From Desulfoscipio sp. XC116 (GTDB lineage Bacteria > Bacillota > Desulfotomaculia > Desulfotomaculales > Desulfallaceae), in NCBI RefSeq assembly GCF_039851975.1, contig NZ_CP156660.1:868001-932000 (forward strand): 64,000 nucleotides of DNA, written 5' to 3'. Positions 12,748-30,776 of the stretch are shown here, in pieces (the first letter of the stretch is position 1; the number at the start of each line of letters is the position of its first letter). Both the position numbers and the translations under genes were made by a program. The notes below the pieces were generated by a model. The model did no database searches, was not told where the DNA came from, and saw nothing but the letters and a program-made list of their open reading frames with translations.

Positions 12748-12776
12748 AGATGCGAGGTGATAGCTTTGGGGAGTTG

Positions 12777-13208
12777 ATGCATTATAAAATCGGGGCCATT
12801 GCCAAGCTGGCCGGGGTGAGTAAGAGAACCATCGATTACTATACCAACCTGGGTTTGCTTAAACCCGTTCGCTTGGAAAACAATTACCGTTATTATACCA
12901 AGCATACCCTTGCGCGGCTCAAAGTTATCGAGACCCTGAAAGCACAGCGGTTTACCCTGGAAGAAATAAAGGAGCAAATTTCCTTTTTAGAACAAGAGCA
13001 AGACGGGCATGCGGATAATCGAATTAACATTGATTTTATCAGGGAGCAAATAAAACAGCTGGAAGACCAGCTTATCCGGCTGCAGCCCGCTACGGAAGGC
13101 CTGGATGCCGGCCAGGCGGCCGTATTGTCAAGGCAGGTGATGGTTAGGGGGATAACCGTTATGAATGCATTAATTATTTATATTAATGAAATGATTGCCT
13201 TGGTGTAA
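12777..13208 (+). CDS. MerR family transcriptional regulator
   Basis: A 143-residue regulator. The N-terminus (YKIGAIAKLAGVSKRTIDYY, then NLGLLKP and NYRYYTK) is a typical MerR winged helix. The middle (residues about 75-110) is a coiled-coil dimerisation helix rich in Glu, Gln and Leu. The C-terminus lacks Cys ligands, so a metal sensor is unlikely. I choose the ATG at 12777: the in-frame ATG at 12750 would lie at the transcription start of the TATAAT promoter and has no ribosome site. It is followed after 60 bases by htpX and may control it. Confidence 0.82.
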   Translation: MHYKIGAIAKLAGVSKRTIDYYTNLGLLKPVRLENNYRYYTKHTLARLKVIETLKAQRFTLEEIKEQISFLEQEQDGHADNRINIDFIREQIKQLEDQLIRLQPATEGLDAGQAAVLSRQVMVRGITVMNALIIYINEMIALV

Positions 13209-13240
13209 AAAACCGATGCTCATCCTTACCCGTCAGGTGA

Positions 13241-13256
13241 GTTAAATTAATTTAAC
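13241..13256 (+). promoter_or_regulatory. 16-bp perfect palindrome before htpX
   Basis: GTTAAATTAATTTAAC is a perfect palindrome directly before the GGAGGG ribosome site of htpX. It may be an operator or an mRNA structure that hides the ribosome site. Confidence 0.4.
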
Positions 13257-13268
13257 GGAGGGATGCAT

Positions 13269-14108
13269 ATGAATACCTTAAAAGCCTGGTTATTAATGGG
13301 TGTGCTATCCATTATACTGGTGTTGATGGGTAACGCTATCGGCGGCCAGTCAGGCGCTATGTTGTTTTTCCTTATCGCTATGGCCATGAACTTTTTCGGT
13401 TACTTCTACAGCGATAAAATTGCTATAAAAATGACGCGTTCTTACCCGGTTTCCCAAGCCGAGGCCCCCGAGCTTTATGATATAGTGCAGAGGTTATCCC
13501 GGCGGGCCGGTATTCCCATGCCCAAACTTTACGTGACACCATCGGACCAACCCAACGCCTTTGCTACCGGGCGCAGCCCTTCCCATGCGGCGGTGGCTGT
13601 TACCGAAGGCATTATGCGCTTGTTAAACCGGTCCGAAGTGGAAGGTGTGCTGGCCCACGAGCTGGCTCATATTAAAAACAGAGATGTGCTGGTCGGCACT
13701 ATAGCGGCTGCCTTAGCCGGTGCCATTACTATGTTGGCCAACGCTTTTCAGTGGGCTGCCATATTCGGGCTGGGCCGGGGTGATGATGATGAAGGAGGCG
13801 GCATGGTCGGCGGGCTGATTATGGCCTTTTTAGCGCCCATTGCGGCTATGATCGTGCAAATGGCCATTTCCCGGTCCAGGGAATATATGGCCGATGCCAC
13901 GGGAGCCCGCATTGCCGGGTCACCGGACGGGTTGGCTAATGCTCTTTTAAAATTGGAGTCGGCGGCGCACCGTATTCCCATGCAGGCTAATCCGGCAACC
14001 TCACATCTGTTTATAGTCAACCCGTTTTCCGGAGCTAATTTGGCCAGACTGTTCAGCACTCACCCGCCTATCCAGGACCGGGTGGCCAGACTAAAGGGAA
14101 TGAGGTAA
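13269..14108 (+). CDS. htpX: HtpX-type membrane zinc metalloprotease (M48)
   Basis: A 279-residue M48 protease of membrane-protein quality control. Two N-terminal membrane helices (residues about 7-24 and 30-47), the zinc motif HELAH near residue 130, two more hydrophobic segments (about 145-165 and 178-198), then the third zinc ligand region SREYMADATGA near 205. The length is standard for HtpX (about 280-290). The start at 13269 is preferred over the in-frame ATG at 13263 because GGAGGG ends directly before the latter. It acts at the inner face of the membrane, cutting misfolded membrane proteins. Confidence 0.9.
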   Translation: MNTLKAWLLMGVLSIILVLMGNAIGGQSGAMLFFLIAMAMNFFGYFYSDKIAIKMTRSYPVSQAEAPELYDIVQRLSRRAGIPMPKLYVTPSDQPNAFATGRSPSHAAVAVTEGIMRLLNRSEVEGVLAHELAHIKNRDVLVGTIAAALAGAITMLANAFQWAAIFGLGRGDDDEGGGMVGGLIMAFLAPIAAMIVQMAISRSREYMADATGARIAGSPDGLANALLKLESAAHRIPMQANPATSHLFIVNPFSGANLARLFSTHPPIQDRVARLKGMR

Positions 14109-14175
14109 ACGCCAAACACGGTGTTATGGCTGTTACGTTTTTTGTTGAAGTATGCATATTGGTGCGGAGTTGACT

Positions 14176-14268
14176 GTGCCTTTACGTGTAGTAATACCGG
14201 TAGCCCTTATGGTTACCGGTATTGTGTTAATGAGAAGAGAGAAAAAACAGAGATGCAATTTTAGTTGA
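14176..14268 (+). CDS. Putative 30-residue single-helix membrane peptide
   Basis: A GTG-started frame with GGAG six bases upstream encodes PLRVVIPVALMVTGIVLM followed by a basic tail (RREKKQR). It is one membrane helix with positive-inside charge. The coding region also forms a hairpin with 10-bp perfect arms (14193-14202, 14214-14223), so the frame could be accidental. No homologue is recognised. Confidence 0.3.
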   Translation: MPLRVVIPVALMVTGIVLMRREKKQRCNFS

Positions 14269-14317
14269 ATTTTTAGATTATCGAATTTAATTCAAAGATT
14301 GTAGTTAGGAGAAGCGT

Positions 14318-14932
14318 GTGGACTATAAAAGTGTGGCACTGGAATTAGTTGATCTATACGGTTACTGGGCGCTATTCTTTACCATGTTTATAGATACCCT
14401 GGGCATTCCCATGCCCTCAAAGACAATGCTCACCCTATCGGGGTATTTTTCCCATGTGGGTATTTTTAATTATACTCAGATTTTCATGGTGGCTATGGTC
14501 GGTACACTGGGCGGGTTTGCTTCCGGGTATACCATCGGTCGTAGAATAGGCAAACCGTTTATGGAAAGATACGGTCGGTATGTGCGCTTAACACCTGATA
14601 AAATCGCCGGGCTGGAAAAATGGTTTGGTAAATACGGCTCCTATGCTATTTTTATCGCATATTTCCTGCCGGTGGCCCGCAGTGTTGTACCTTACCTTTC
14701 CGGCATAAGTAAAATGCCCTTTATTACAGCGATAAGTATAGCGGCGGTGGGAGCCGCCTGCTGGATAACCTTGCTAGTATCCTTTGGGTTAGTCATTGGG
14801 CAAAACTGGGTTTACCTGGAAGTATTGCTGATAAGATACTATCCTTATTTAATTGCCGGGGCAGCGGTGCTTGCCGGAGTGGCTGTCTTTAGGAAAATAA
14901 GAAACAAGAAGAGACGCAAGCAAGTTCAGTGA
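14318..14932 (+). CDS. DedA family membrane protein (VTT domain)
   Basis: A 204-residue DedA-type integral membrane protein. Typical features: LYGYWALFFTMFIDTLGIPMPSK near the start (re-entrant helix region), then GTLGGFASGYTIGRRIG, and the basic motif FLPVARSVVPYLSGISKMP near 125-143, which corresponds to the conserved F..R..P..R..AG motif. Members flip or transport undecaprenyl phosphate or phosphatidyl lipids. GTG start with TTAGGAGAAG upstream. The C-terminus is basic (RNKKRRK). Confidence 0.85.
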   Translation: MDYKSVALELVDLYGYWALFFTMFIDTLGIPMPSKTMLTLSGYFSHVGIFNYTQIFMVAMVGTLGGFASGYTIGRRIGKPFMERYGRYVRLTPDKIAGLEKWFGKYGSYAIFIAYFLPVARSVVPYLSGISKMPFITAISIAAVGAACWITLLVSFGLVIGQNWVYLEVLLIRYYPYLIAGAAVLAGVAVFRKIRNKKRRKQVQ

Positions 14933-15305
14933 CGATTTTGTATTGTTCCAATACAATAACATGTGGGTTTAAATCTTATTTTGGTCCATCCTTTTAACTT
15001 ACGTATTTCAAAATGGCTTTGTAGCTTTGTAAAGGTCTAAATTTAACTCCTTTTTCAGCAAACTGAAAAATATTTTTCGTCTGGAATCATTTTTACCGTC
15101 TTGCCGTCTCAGTTAAGGCTCTGAAATGGAGGACAATTGCCGATTGCATTCTTGTTAATATAATTTGGTAAAATACTTTAATAAAGTAGCTGGATATGAA
15201 CGATAAAGGCGGGATTATGAAGGCTTGCCGGGGATGGGTATCAACACTAAACACGGTCGCTGATATAAACAACTCACATTGTGTCCCCAGGATTCCTGTT
15301 GCCCC
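14933..15305. other. Intergenic stretch between converging genes
   Basis: A small hairpin (TTGTATTG-TTC-CAATACAA, 14938-14956) follows the DedA stop and may end its transcript. I see no gene, RNA or repeat in the remaining 350 bases. Confidence 0.5.
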
Positions 15306-15764
15306 TTATGTTGCTTTTAATGCTCTGTTTTCCAACCAGCGTATTGTTTCAGCTAAAATCAGACCATAAACGGAACCTACGGTAAAGTCCGTTATTACGG
15401 TGCCTGTATCAAGCGGCGCCAGTTCGGGTATCCTGGCTAAGAATGTTATAGTATAAATGATAAACCATGATATAACGCCAAATAACCAGCCTTTAAAAAG
15501 ATAATTTGTGCTTGTAAAGAGTATGGTAACTAAATAAGTGAAGATTACCCCTAAAAACCCTACAAATATTAGCTGGATCAGCAGAGAGAAAACGGTTTCT
15601 ATAGTATTAGTGGGTTGATGGCCGAAAAGGATAACGGCAGCCCAGTCCGAGTGATGCAGATTCGCAAATTCAAGTTTTATTGAAATATAACTTAATATAT
15701 CCGTAAAAACGCCACCAACTACTCCCGCCAAGAAACCTCTGGTCAGTCTATCTGTAACCTCCAA
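15306..15764 (-). CDS. Small four-helix membrane protein of unknown function
   Basis: A 152-residue protein with about four hydrophobic segments (near residues 8-28, 58-82, 90-112 and 125-142). It has no signal peptide, no catalytic motif and no family I can name. The charged start (MEVTDRLTRG) and Trp-Leu-Glu-Asn end are typical of small integral membrane proteins in spore-forming anaerobes. Real coding is supported by length, regular hydrophobic pattern and isolation between gene-poor flanks. Confidence 0.6.
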   Translation of the reverse strand: MEVTDRLTRGFLAGVVGGVFTDILSYISIKLEFANLHHSDWAAVILFGHQPTNTIETVFSLLIQLIFVGFLGVIFTYLVTILFTSTNYLFKGWLFGVISWFIIYTITFLARIPELAPLDTGTVITDFTVGSVYGLILAETIRWLENRALKAT

Positions 15765-15895
15765 TAAAATTCACCATCCTGACAAAGCGTATTATGTTTT
15801 TTAGGTTGCCCATAGCATTAATAAACCATACTGAATAACGCAAGGGAAAGGCGGAAGCCACAGTGTATATTGATTATGAATCCAAAAATGCGCTT

Positions 15896-15975
15896 TTCGG
15901 GAAGTTATGATCGGGACGAAGCAACAGACAGCAGCGGCTACAAGACCTGAGTTTAATTGAGCGAAAAAACATTAA
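15896..15975 (+). pseudogene. Deletion remnant of a nucleotidyltransferase gene
   Basis: The sequence GGGAAGTTATGATCGGGACG (15899-15918) and the following bases match the GSYGRDEATD motif region of the nucleotidyltransferase gene at 34189-34872. It then jumps directly to that gene's 3' end and the shared downstream GAGCGAAAAAACA. About 500 bases of the middle are missing. It is a decayed paralogue. Confidence 0.6.
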
Positions 15976-15992
15976 TTTACCGGAGGATAACC

Positions 15993-16142
15993 ATGACACG
16001 GCAAGATGAGCGGGAATTTACCTGCGACAGCCTGCCGTCCGATATCGGTATGGTGTTTCAAAACGTATATAACGTATATATTGAATGGCCCCAGAGCCAT
16101 GTTGGGTATCCCGTAATCGGTTTGATGGATACACAAAACTGA
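15993..16142 (+). CDS. Small hypothetical ORF
   Basis: A 49-codon frame beginning MTRQDEREFTC with a good ribosome site (CCGGAGG, seven bases upstream). No homologue or domain is recognised. It lies among gene remnants and may itself be a remnant. Confidence 0.25.
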   Translation: MTRQDEREFTCDSLPSDIGMVFQNVYNVYIEWPQSHVGYPVIGLMDTQN

Positions 16143-16173
16143 TGTAGAATGAATTTGGCAGGGGGTGTCCATT

Positions 16174-16374
16174 ATGACAACAATGGGGAAAAGGTATGAC
16201 AAAGATTTTAAACTTAGCGTTGCCACAATGACAATCGCGAAGAACCGGTGCACAAACGGTGTTGCAGACAATCCTTGGGACAGTTATGACAGACGTTTTT
16301 GCCGCGGCGCTGTGGAATTTAACAAAAATGACTGCCGGCGGGGAATTGAGCTGACGAAGAAAATTGGTGAATAA
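16174..16374 (+). pseudogene. Possible IS3-type OrfA N-terminal fragment
   Basis: The frame starts MTTMGKRYDKDFKLSVATMT, which resembles the first residues of IS3-family OrfA helix-turn-helix proteins (KRYDKEFKLEAV type). The similarity ends after about 20 residues and the rest does not look like a transposase. Probably a relic of an insertion element. Confidence 0.3.
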
Positions 16375-16376
16375 AA

Positions 16377-17831
16377 TTGGGATATGCACTAACAACTAGC
16401 CACATTATTGGGATTATAATAACACTTACAGTTATTGCGTTGATTGGGGTTTATGCGGGGAGTAGGGTCAAATCCGCCAGGGATTTTTCAGTGGGAGGTC
16501 GTCGGGCCGGAGTGACTGTGGTGGCGGGTACCATTATGGGCACCCTGGTGGGAGGCGCCTCCACGGTTGGTACGGCACAACTGGCCTTTAACTTTGGTCT
16601 TTGTGCATGGTGGTTTACGCTGGGTGCGGGTATCGCATGCGCCGTGCTGGGACTGGGGCTGGCCCGGCAGCTATATGAAAGTAATCTTGAAACTATGCCC
16701 CAGTACCTGGTGAATGTATATGGAGATGGTATTGGCCCGATCTCAAGTGTTTTTTCTTCTGTCGGTATATTTTTAAACATAATTGCGCAGGGACTTTCAG
16801 CGGTGGCGCTGCTTACTTCCATGTTTCATATAAGCCCGGTTGTGGCTGCATTAATAAGTGTCTTTCTGGTGTTGGCTTATGTTTTTTCCGGTGGTGTTTG
16901 GGGCACTGGCCTGGTTGGAGTGGCAAAACTGATTCTTCTTTACCTGACGACTATTTTCTGTGGGATAATGGCTTTTGGAATGGTAGGCGGCTGGTCGGGG
17001 CTGATGGCTGATTTCCCGCTGTTTCCCTGGTTTTCTTTGTTCGGGCGCGGTTTTAACGCTGATTTTGCCGCCGGGTTTTCACTTTTGGTAGGAGTGCTTT
17101 CTACCCAGACATACATCCAGGCGATATTTTCTGCTAAAAGCCTGGCCTCAGCTCGTACGGCGGCATTAGTTTCTGCGTTTATGATTCCCCCGGTGGGCAT
17201 AGGCGGCATTCTAATCGGTTTATTTATGAGGGCTAATTTCCCCGATACTCCGTCTGATCAGGTATTGCCCATTTTTATTATGAATTTTTTACCGCCGTTA
17301 CCGGCAGGGGTAGTTCTGGCCACCTTGCTGGTGGCAATCATTGGTACATGGGCGGGTTTGACTCTTGGTGTATCAACTATGCTTACCAAGGATATCTACA
17401 AGCGGTTTATTTGCCGCGGTGCTGATGATCAAAGAATTCTAAAGATACAGCGCATATTAATCTTTATCGTAAGTGCTTTAGGGGTTTTATTTGTGGTCAG
17501 CAGTCTTAAATCAATGATATTGAGCTGGAGCTTTTTATCAATGGGATTGCGTGGCTGCACGGTATTTTTCCCATTGCTTGGGGCAGCGTTCTTCCCTCGA
17601 TTTGTTAAGCCGGCGGCTGGAATTATGGCCGCTTTGGTGGGCCCGTTAGTTGACCTGATCTGGCACTTTCTTTATCCGAAAGGGATTGATCCGCTTTATG
17701 TGGGACTATTGGCGAGTTTCTTGGCGCTCCTATTGTTAAGTATGTTTTTGAAACGAAAGCCTGATAATGATTTTCAGCGGGAATGCAATAATATCCTGTC
17801 CGTTAAAAAGACCATGCGCAAATCCACTTGA
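16377..17831 (+). CDS. Sodium:solute symporter family protein
   Basis: A 484-residue SSS-family (SSF) transporter. The N-terminus shows helix 1 followed by SARDFSVGGRRAG, the hallmark loop, then GTLVGGASTVGTAQLAFNFG near residues 58-77, the Na+/substrate helix of this family. About 13 hydrophobic segments follow. It would import an organic solute with Na+; the solute (carboxylate, amino acid or sugar) is not readable. The TTG start has only a weak ribosome site and lies right after a remnant region. Confidence 0.82.
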   Translation: MGYALTTSHIIGIIITLTVIALIGVYAGSRVKSARDFSVGGRRAGVTVVAGTIMGTLVGGASTVGTAQLAFNFGLCAWWFTLGAGIACAVLGLGLARQLYESNLETMPQYLVNVYGDGIGPISSVFSSVGIFLNIIAQGLSAVALLTSMFHISPVVAALISVFLVLAYVFSGGVWGTGLVGVAKLILLYLTTIFCGIMAFGMVGGWSGLMADFPLFPWFSLFGRGFNADFAAGFSLLVGVLSTQTYIQAIFSAKSLASARTAALVSAFMIPPVGIGGILIGLFMRANFPDTPSDQVLPIFIMNFLPPLPAGVVLATLLVAIIGTWAGLTLGVSTMLTKDIYKRFICRGADDQRILKIQRILIFIVSALGVLFVVSSLKSMILSWSFLSMGLRGCTVFFPLLGAAFFPRFVKPAAGIMAALVGPLVDLIWHFLYPKGIDPLYVGLLASFLALLLLSMFLKRKPDNDFQRECNNILSVKKTMRKST

Positions 17832-17871
17832 TGTTACTTTGTCGTATTTCATTTAAAGCATTCTGAATGAA

Positions 17872-18483
17872 CTATTTGCCGATAATCTCGGTTTTATGTT
17901 CACTTTTGCCTGCCTTATCCGCCTTTTTCGGCAGGATGAGCAGGGCGCTGACAAGCGTAAGCAGGAGGAGTACGCTTCCGGAGACAAAAAACCACAACGG
18001 CACTCCCCTGTTTTCGGCAATTGGGCCTGCTATAAGCAATCCCAAAGGCATAGTCGCTGAACTGAGGCTCCCGATCAGGGAAAAGGCACGCCCCATCCGG
18101 TCCGGGGCGATAGTTTCCTGCATATAGGCGATATAGGGGATGTTGTACAGGTTGCAGCTGGCCCCCAGCAGTGCGCACAACGCCGCGAACACCCAGAACC
18201 AGATCATTTCCGCAGGCAACAAGCCGCATAGCAATGAGGATGTTCCCATGCCCGAAAGTCCCAGGTGGATCATAATAGGCGATGCCGTTTCACTTGCCAG
18301 CCAGCAGATCAGGGAAAACTGCACGGCGGCGCTGCCTATGAGGGATATCGTTTGCCCACCGGCTATGGTGAGTTTCGCAGCAGGAATGAAATAAGGGTCA
18401 TCATTGAAACCGTTAATATGGCCGCCGTCCTGTAGAGACCTCTGGAAAAAATCTTTGCCGTACAGAATATAGCAATTTGCCAA
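17872..18483 (-). pseudogene. Internally deleted MFS transporter
   Basis: A 203-residue frame joins an MFS first-helix segment (GGQTISLIGSAAVQFSLICW near residues 42-61) directly to the C-terminal half (from about residue 72: GLLPAEMIWFWVFAALCALLG, then the conserved YMQETIAPDRMGRAFS loop). A normal member is about 400 residues, so roughly half the helices are missing. The first 35 residues do not look like a transporter start. Most likely a non-functional deletion relic. Confidence 0.65.
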
Positions 18484-18510
18484 ATACTTTTCTTGATAAT
18501 TGTAAAACAG

Positions 18511-18550
18511 AACCTCCCCTTACATTTTCTTGGGGGAGGTTATTATTTTG
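18511..18550. terminator. Hairpin upstream of collagen gene 1
   Basis: AACCTCCCC and GGGGAGGTT form a 9-bp stem followed on the plus strand by TATTATTTT. An almost identical hairpin lies before the second collagen gene (22212-22245). Confidence 0.6.
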
Positions 18551-18659
18551 CACCCTTGGACTCACGTCCCCTTTTTGCAGGCCACCCTTTCTTTTCTTTA
18601 CATAAAAATTTTTTTTGCTAAAGCGACGGCTATTAAGAGTTTTTTTAACCTAAATGCCC

Positions 18660-21911
<3,252 letters not shown>

Positions 21912-21918
21912 TTCCTTT

Positions 21919-21954
21919 GTACGAGAACATACCCGAAAGGGCATGTTCTCGTAC
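21919..21954 (+). terminator. Strong hairpin after collagen gene 1
   Basis: GTACGAGAACAT-A-CCC, a GAAA loop, and GGG-C-ATGTTCTCGTAC form a 16-bp stem with a single A/C mismatch, eight bases after the stop codon. There is no good T-tract, so it may end or stabilise the transcript. Confidence 0.65.
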
Positions 21955-21989
21955 ATTCTCTTAATTATAAACGGATCCACCGAGGCAAG

Positions 21990-22060
21990 AGAGACAGCAG
22001 GCATTAGCGCAATAATTCCGTTTACATCCGGAAGTCACGCCAATATTGCTACTGTTACAT
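21990..22060 (+). pseudogene. Remnant of a BclB-type C-terminal domain
   Basis: A short stretch reads ISAIIPFTSGSHANIATVT, resembling the start of BclB C-terminal domains (IPFASG.PV.LTTV). Nothing else of the domain follows in frame. It lies just behind collagen gene 1, whose own C-terminus is BclA-like. Confidence 0.4.
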
Positions 22061-22211
22061 TTCTCATGTATATCTCGTGCCCAAGGATTTGCTGGGCCGC
22101 GCCGGCGTGAGGGTATACGGCGGTTTTTGCCTGTACAGGGCCATTGAAAAACATCTGTATAAAGGAACATCATAAAAATCCGGCCGCAAAATAAAAAAAC
22201 TTGTAAAATCA

Positions 22212-22245
22212 AACCTCCCCAATTTGCAATTTCTTTGGGGAGGTT
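22212..22245. terminator. Hairpin upstream of collagen gene 2
   Basis: AACCTCCCC (22212-22220) pairs with GGGGAGGTT (22237-22245). It is the counterpart of the hairpin before gene 1 and part of the duplicated segment. Confidence 0.55.
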
Positions 22246-22324
22246 CCTATTTGCATATCCTTGGTACTGACTTACATTGCTTTCCTAAAATATTTTTTGG
22301 TTAAGACAATGATCTATTAAAACT

Positions 22325-28856
<6,532 letters not shown>

Positions 28857-28861
28857 GAAGT

Positions 28862-29035
28862 AATGCATTTTCTGTTCCCGGGGAGGGAACCGTTACCTCA
28901 ATTGCCGCATACTTCAGCAATACGTTGTCGCTGTTTGTTATTTCAACAACCATAACCATTGCGGCGCAATTATACAGTTCACCCACACCGAATAATATTT
29001 TCAAACCAATCCCGGGTGCTGTTGTGACGATTTAG
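28862..29035 (+). pseudogene. Detached 3' part of a BclB C-terminal domain
   Basis: Just after the collagen gene 2 stop, an open stretch without start codon reads NAFSVPGEGTVTSIAAYFSN, then ITIAAQLYSSPTPNNIFKPI, and ends PGAVVTI. This matches the middle of BclB C-terminal domains (GTITSISAYFS..., AQLYSSPTPNNTFTPIPGA). It is evidence of a third collagen gene or an older 3' end of gene 2. Confidence 0.7.
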
Positions 29036-29113
29036 ATCTTATTAATACAGTAACTGGTTATATAAGCGCAAGCGTTGCTATCAGTTGATTGATTATCGGC
29101 TTAGAACAAAAAA

Positions 29114-29154
29114 GAATCCGGGCCTTACATTACTGCCGGGCCCGGATCCTTTTG
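29114..29154 (+). terminator. Intrinsic terminator after the collagen region
   Basis: ATCCGGGCC pairs with GGCCCGGAT (9 bp plus flanking pairs), followed by CCTTTT on the plus strand. It separates the collagen genes from the glycosyltransferases. Confidence 0.7.
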
Positions 29155-29222
29155 CTGAATAGTTAAAGTAAATGGACATAAATATATTATATGTAACATG
29201 AATATTATTTGGAGTGATAACC

Positions 29223-30776
29223 ATGCCGTATAGTTCCGCTTCGGGAAAAGCTTGGTCCGAAAGAATAATAAAACGCTTAATTGGGAAATGCCGCAACAAC
29301 TCAATATTGGATGTTGGCGTCGGTGCGGGCAGCTACCATGCCATACTCCGGTCCCAATTACCCTCTACCGAATTCAACGGACTTGAAATATGGGAACCAT
29401 ATATCGAAAAATACTTCCTTAAAGAAAAATATGACAACATGATTAAAGCGGATATCAGAGACTTCACCCCGCAAAAAATCTATGGAATAACTCTTTTAGG
29501 CGATATCCTGGAGCATATGACAAAGGAAGAGGCCATAAAGGTTTACTATAAGCTGCTGAATGCCAGCGAATATGTACTGATCAGCATCCCCGTTGTTTAC
29601 TATCCCCAGGACGAATATATGGGCAATCCCTATGAAAAACATATAAAAGACGACTGGAGTCACAATGAAGTTCTTTCATCCTTTGACTGCCTATCACTTT
29701 ATCACCTTGAAAATGAAATTGGTGTCTATGTCGGATATAATCCCAAGCTGCAAAAAAAAGAGGATTTGTTGACAGCAAACAAACCAACCTGCGCGGTCTA
29801 TGGGATTTATAAAAATGAAGAAAAATTTATGGCCAGGTTCTTAAACTCGGTAAAAGACGCCGACGAAATAGTCCTGTGCGATACCGGTTCGGCTGATCAA
29901 ACAAATACAATACTTCAGAATTTCAAAGAACAGAACCCCGGGTCTAATCTTAAAACTTATAAAATATTTGTTTCTCCATGGAGATTTGATGACGCGCGCA
30001 ATACAGCGTTATCCCTGATTGACGGTGATATGGATATCTGCATCCCTCTGGATATTGACGAATATCTGATGGAAAACTGGCGGGAGGTTCTAGGCAGCAG
30101 GTGGGACTTTAACTTTACGCGCTATTACCATAAATTTAAAACTCCTTGGGCCAATGGCCGCTTTTCCGCGCACTGGCACGAAAGAATCCACAAAAGATAT
30201 GGCTACACATGGAAGCTGCCGGTACACGAAATATTGGAGCATCAAGGTGCGGAAAAAATTTGCCGGCTGGAAGATTTCTGGATTTATCACGAGCCCGAGC
30301 ATAAAAGATCCCGGTCGTCCTATTTGCCCATGCTGGAACAATCGGTCAAAGAAAGGCCCGACGTATGGAGAACCTGGAGCTTCCTGGCGGATGAGTATTT
30401 ATCTGCAAACAGGTTTGAAGAAGCTTTGGCGGCCATAGATAAAGCGCTGGCCTTAAAAGATTCCGATAAAGGTTACCTTTATAAAATGAAACACCATTTA
30501 TATAGCAATCAAAATAAACAAGAACTGGCCATGCTAAATCTCGATATTTCCACTTTTCACCTGTCAAACAGAAGAGAACCGTATTTTGAAAAAGCGCGTT
30601 ATTTGCGCCAATTGGGCAGAAATATTGAAGCTTATCTCACTCTAATAGAAGCTCAAAAGTTTAACCAGAAGATTGTAGATTATCATTACAATCCAGACTG
30701 TTGGGATGAAGAGTTTGACAAATTCATGCGGGAAATGCAGGAGCTCGCGAAAAAGGAATGGTTGCTATATGAATAA
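29223..30776 (+). CDS. Fused SAM methyltransferase - GT2 glycosyltransferase - TPR protein
   Basis: A 517-residue fusion. Residues about 20-150 form a SAM-dependent methyltransferase (motif I ILDVGVGAGSYH; LLGDILEHM as post-motif). Residues about 195-400 are a GT-A fold glycosyltransferase of family 2 type (AVYGIYKNEEKFM..., IVLCDTGSADQT, and DIDEYL as metal-binding acid motif). Residues about 390-500 carry TPR-like helices (WSFLADEYLSANRFEEALAAIDKAL). The ATG at 29223 has GGAG eight bases upstream; the in-frame GTG at 29214 overlaps that site. It is the first of three glycosyltransferase genes behind the collagen genes and may build or cap a methylated glycan on their threonines. Confidence 0.8.
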   Translation: MPYSSASGKAWSERIIKRLIGKCRNNSILDVGVGAGSYHAILRSQLPSTEFNGLEIWEPYIEKYFLKEKYDNMIKADIRDFTPQKIYGITLLGDILEHMTKEEAIKVYYKLLNASEYVLISIPVVYYPQDEYMGNPYEKHIKDDWSHNEVLSSFDCLSLYHLENEIGVYVGYNPKLQKKEDLLTANKPTCAVYGIYKNEEKFMARFLNSVKDADEIVLCDTGSADQTNTILQNFKEQNPGSNLKTYKIFVSPWRFDDARNTALSLIDGDMDICIPLDIDEYLMENWREVLGSRWDFNFTRYYHKFKTPWANGRFSAHWHERIHKRYGYTWKLPVHEILEHQGAEKICRLEDFWIYHEPEHKRSRSSYLPMLEQSVKERPDVWRTWSFLADEYLSANRFEEALAAIDKALALKDSDKGYLYKMKHHLYSNQNKQELAMLNLDISTFHLSNRREPYFEKARYLRQLGRNIEAYLTLIEAQKFNQKIVDYHYNPDCWDEEFDKFMREMQELAKKEWLLYE

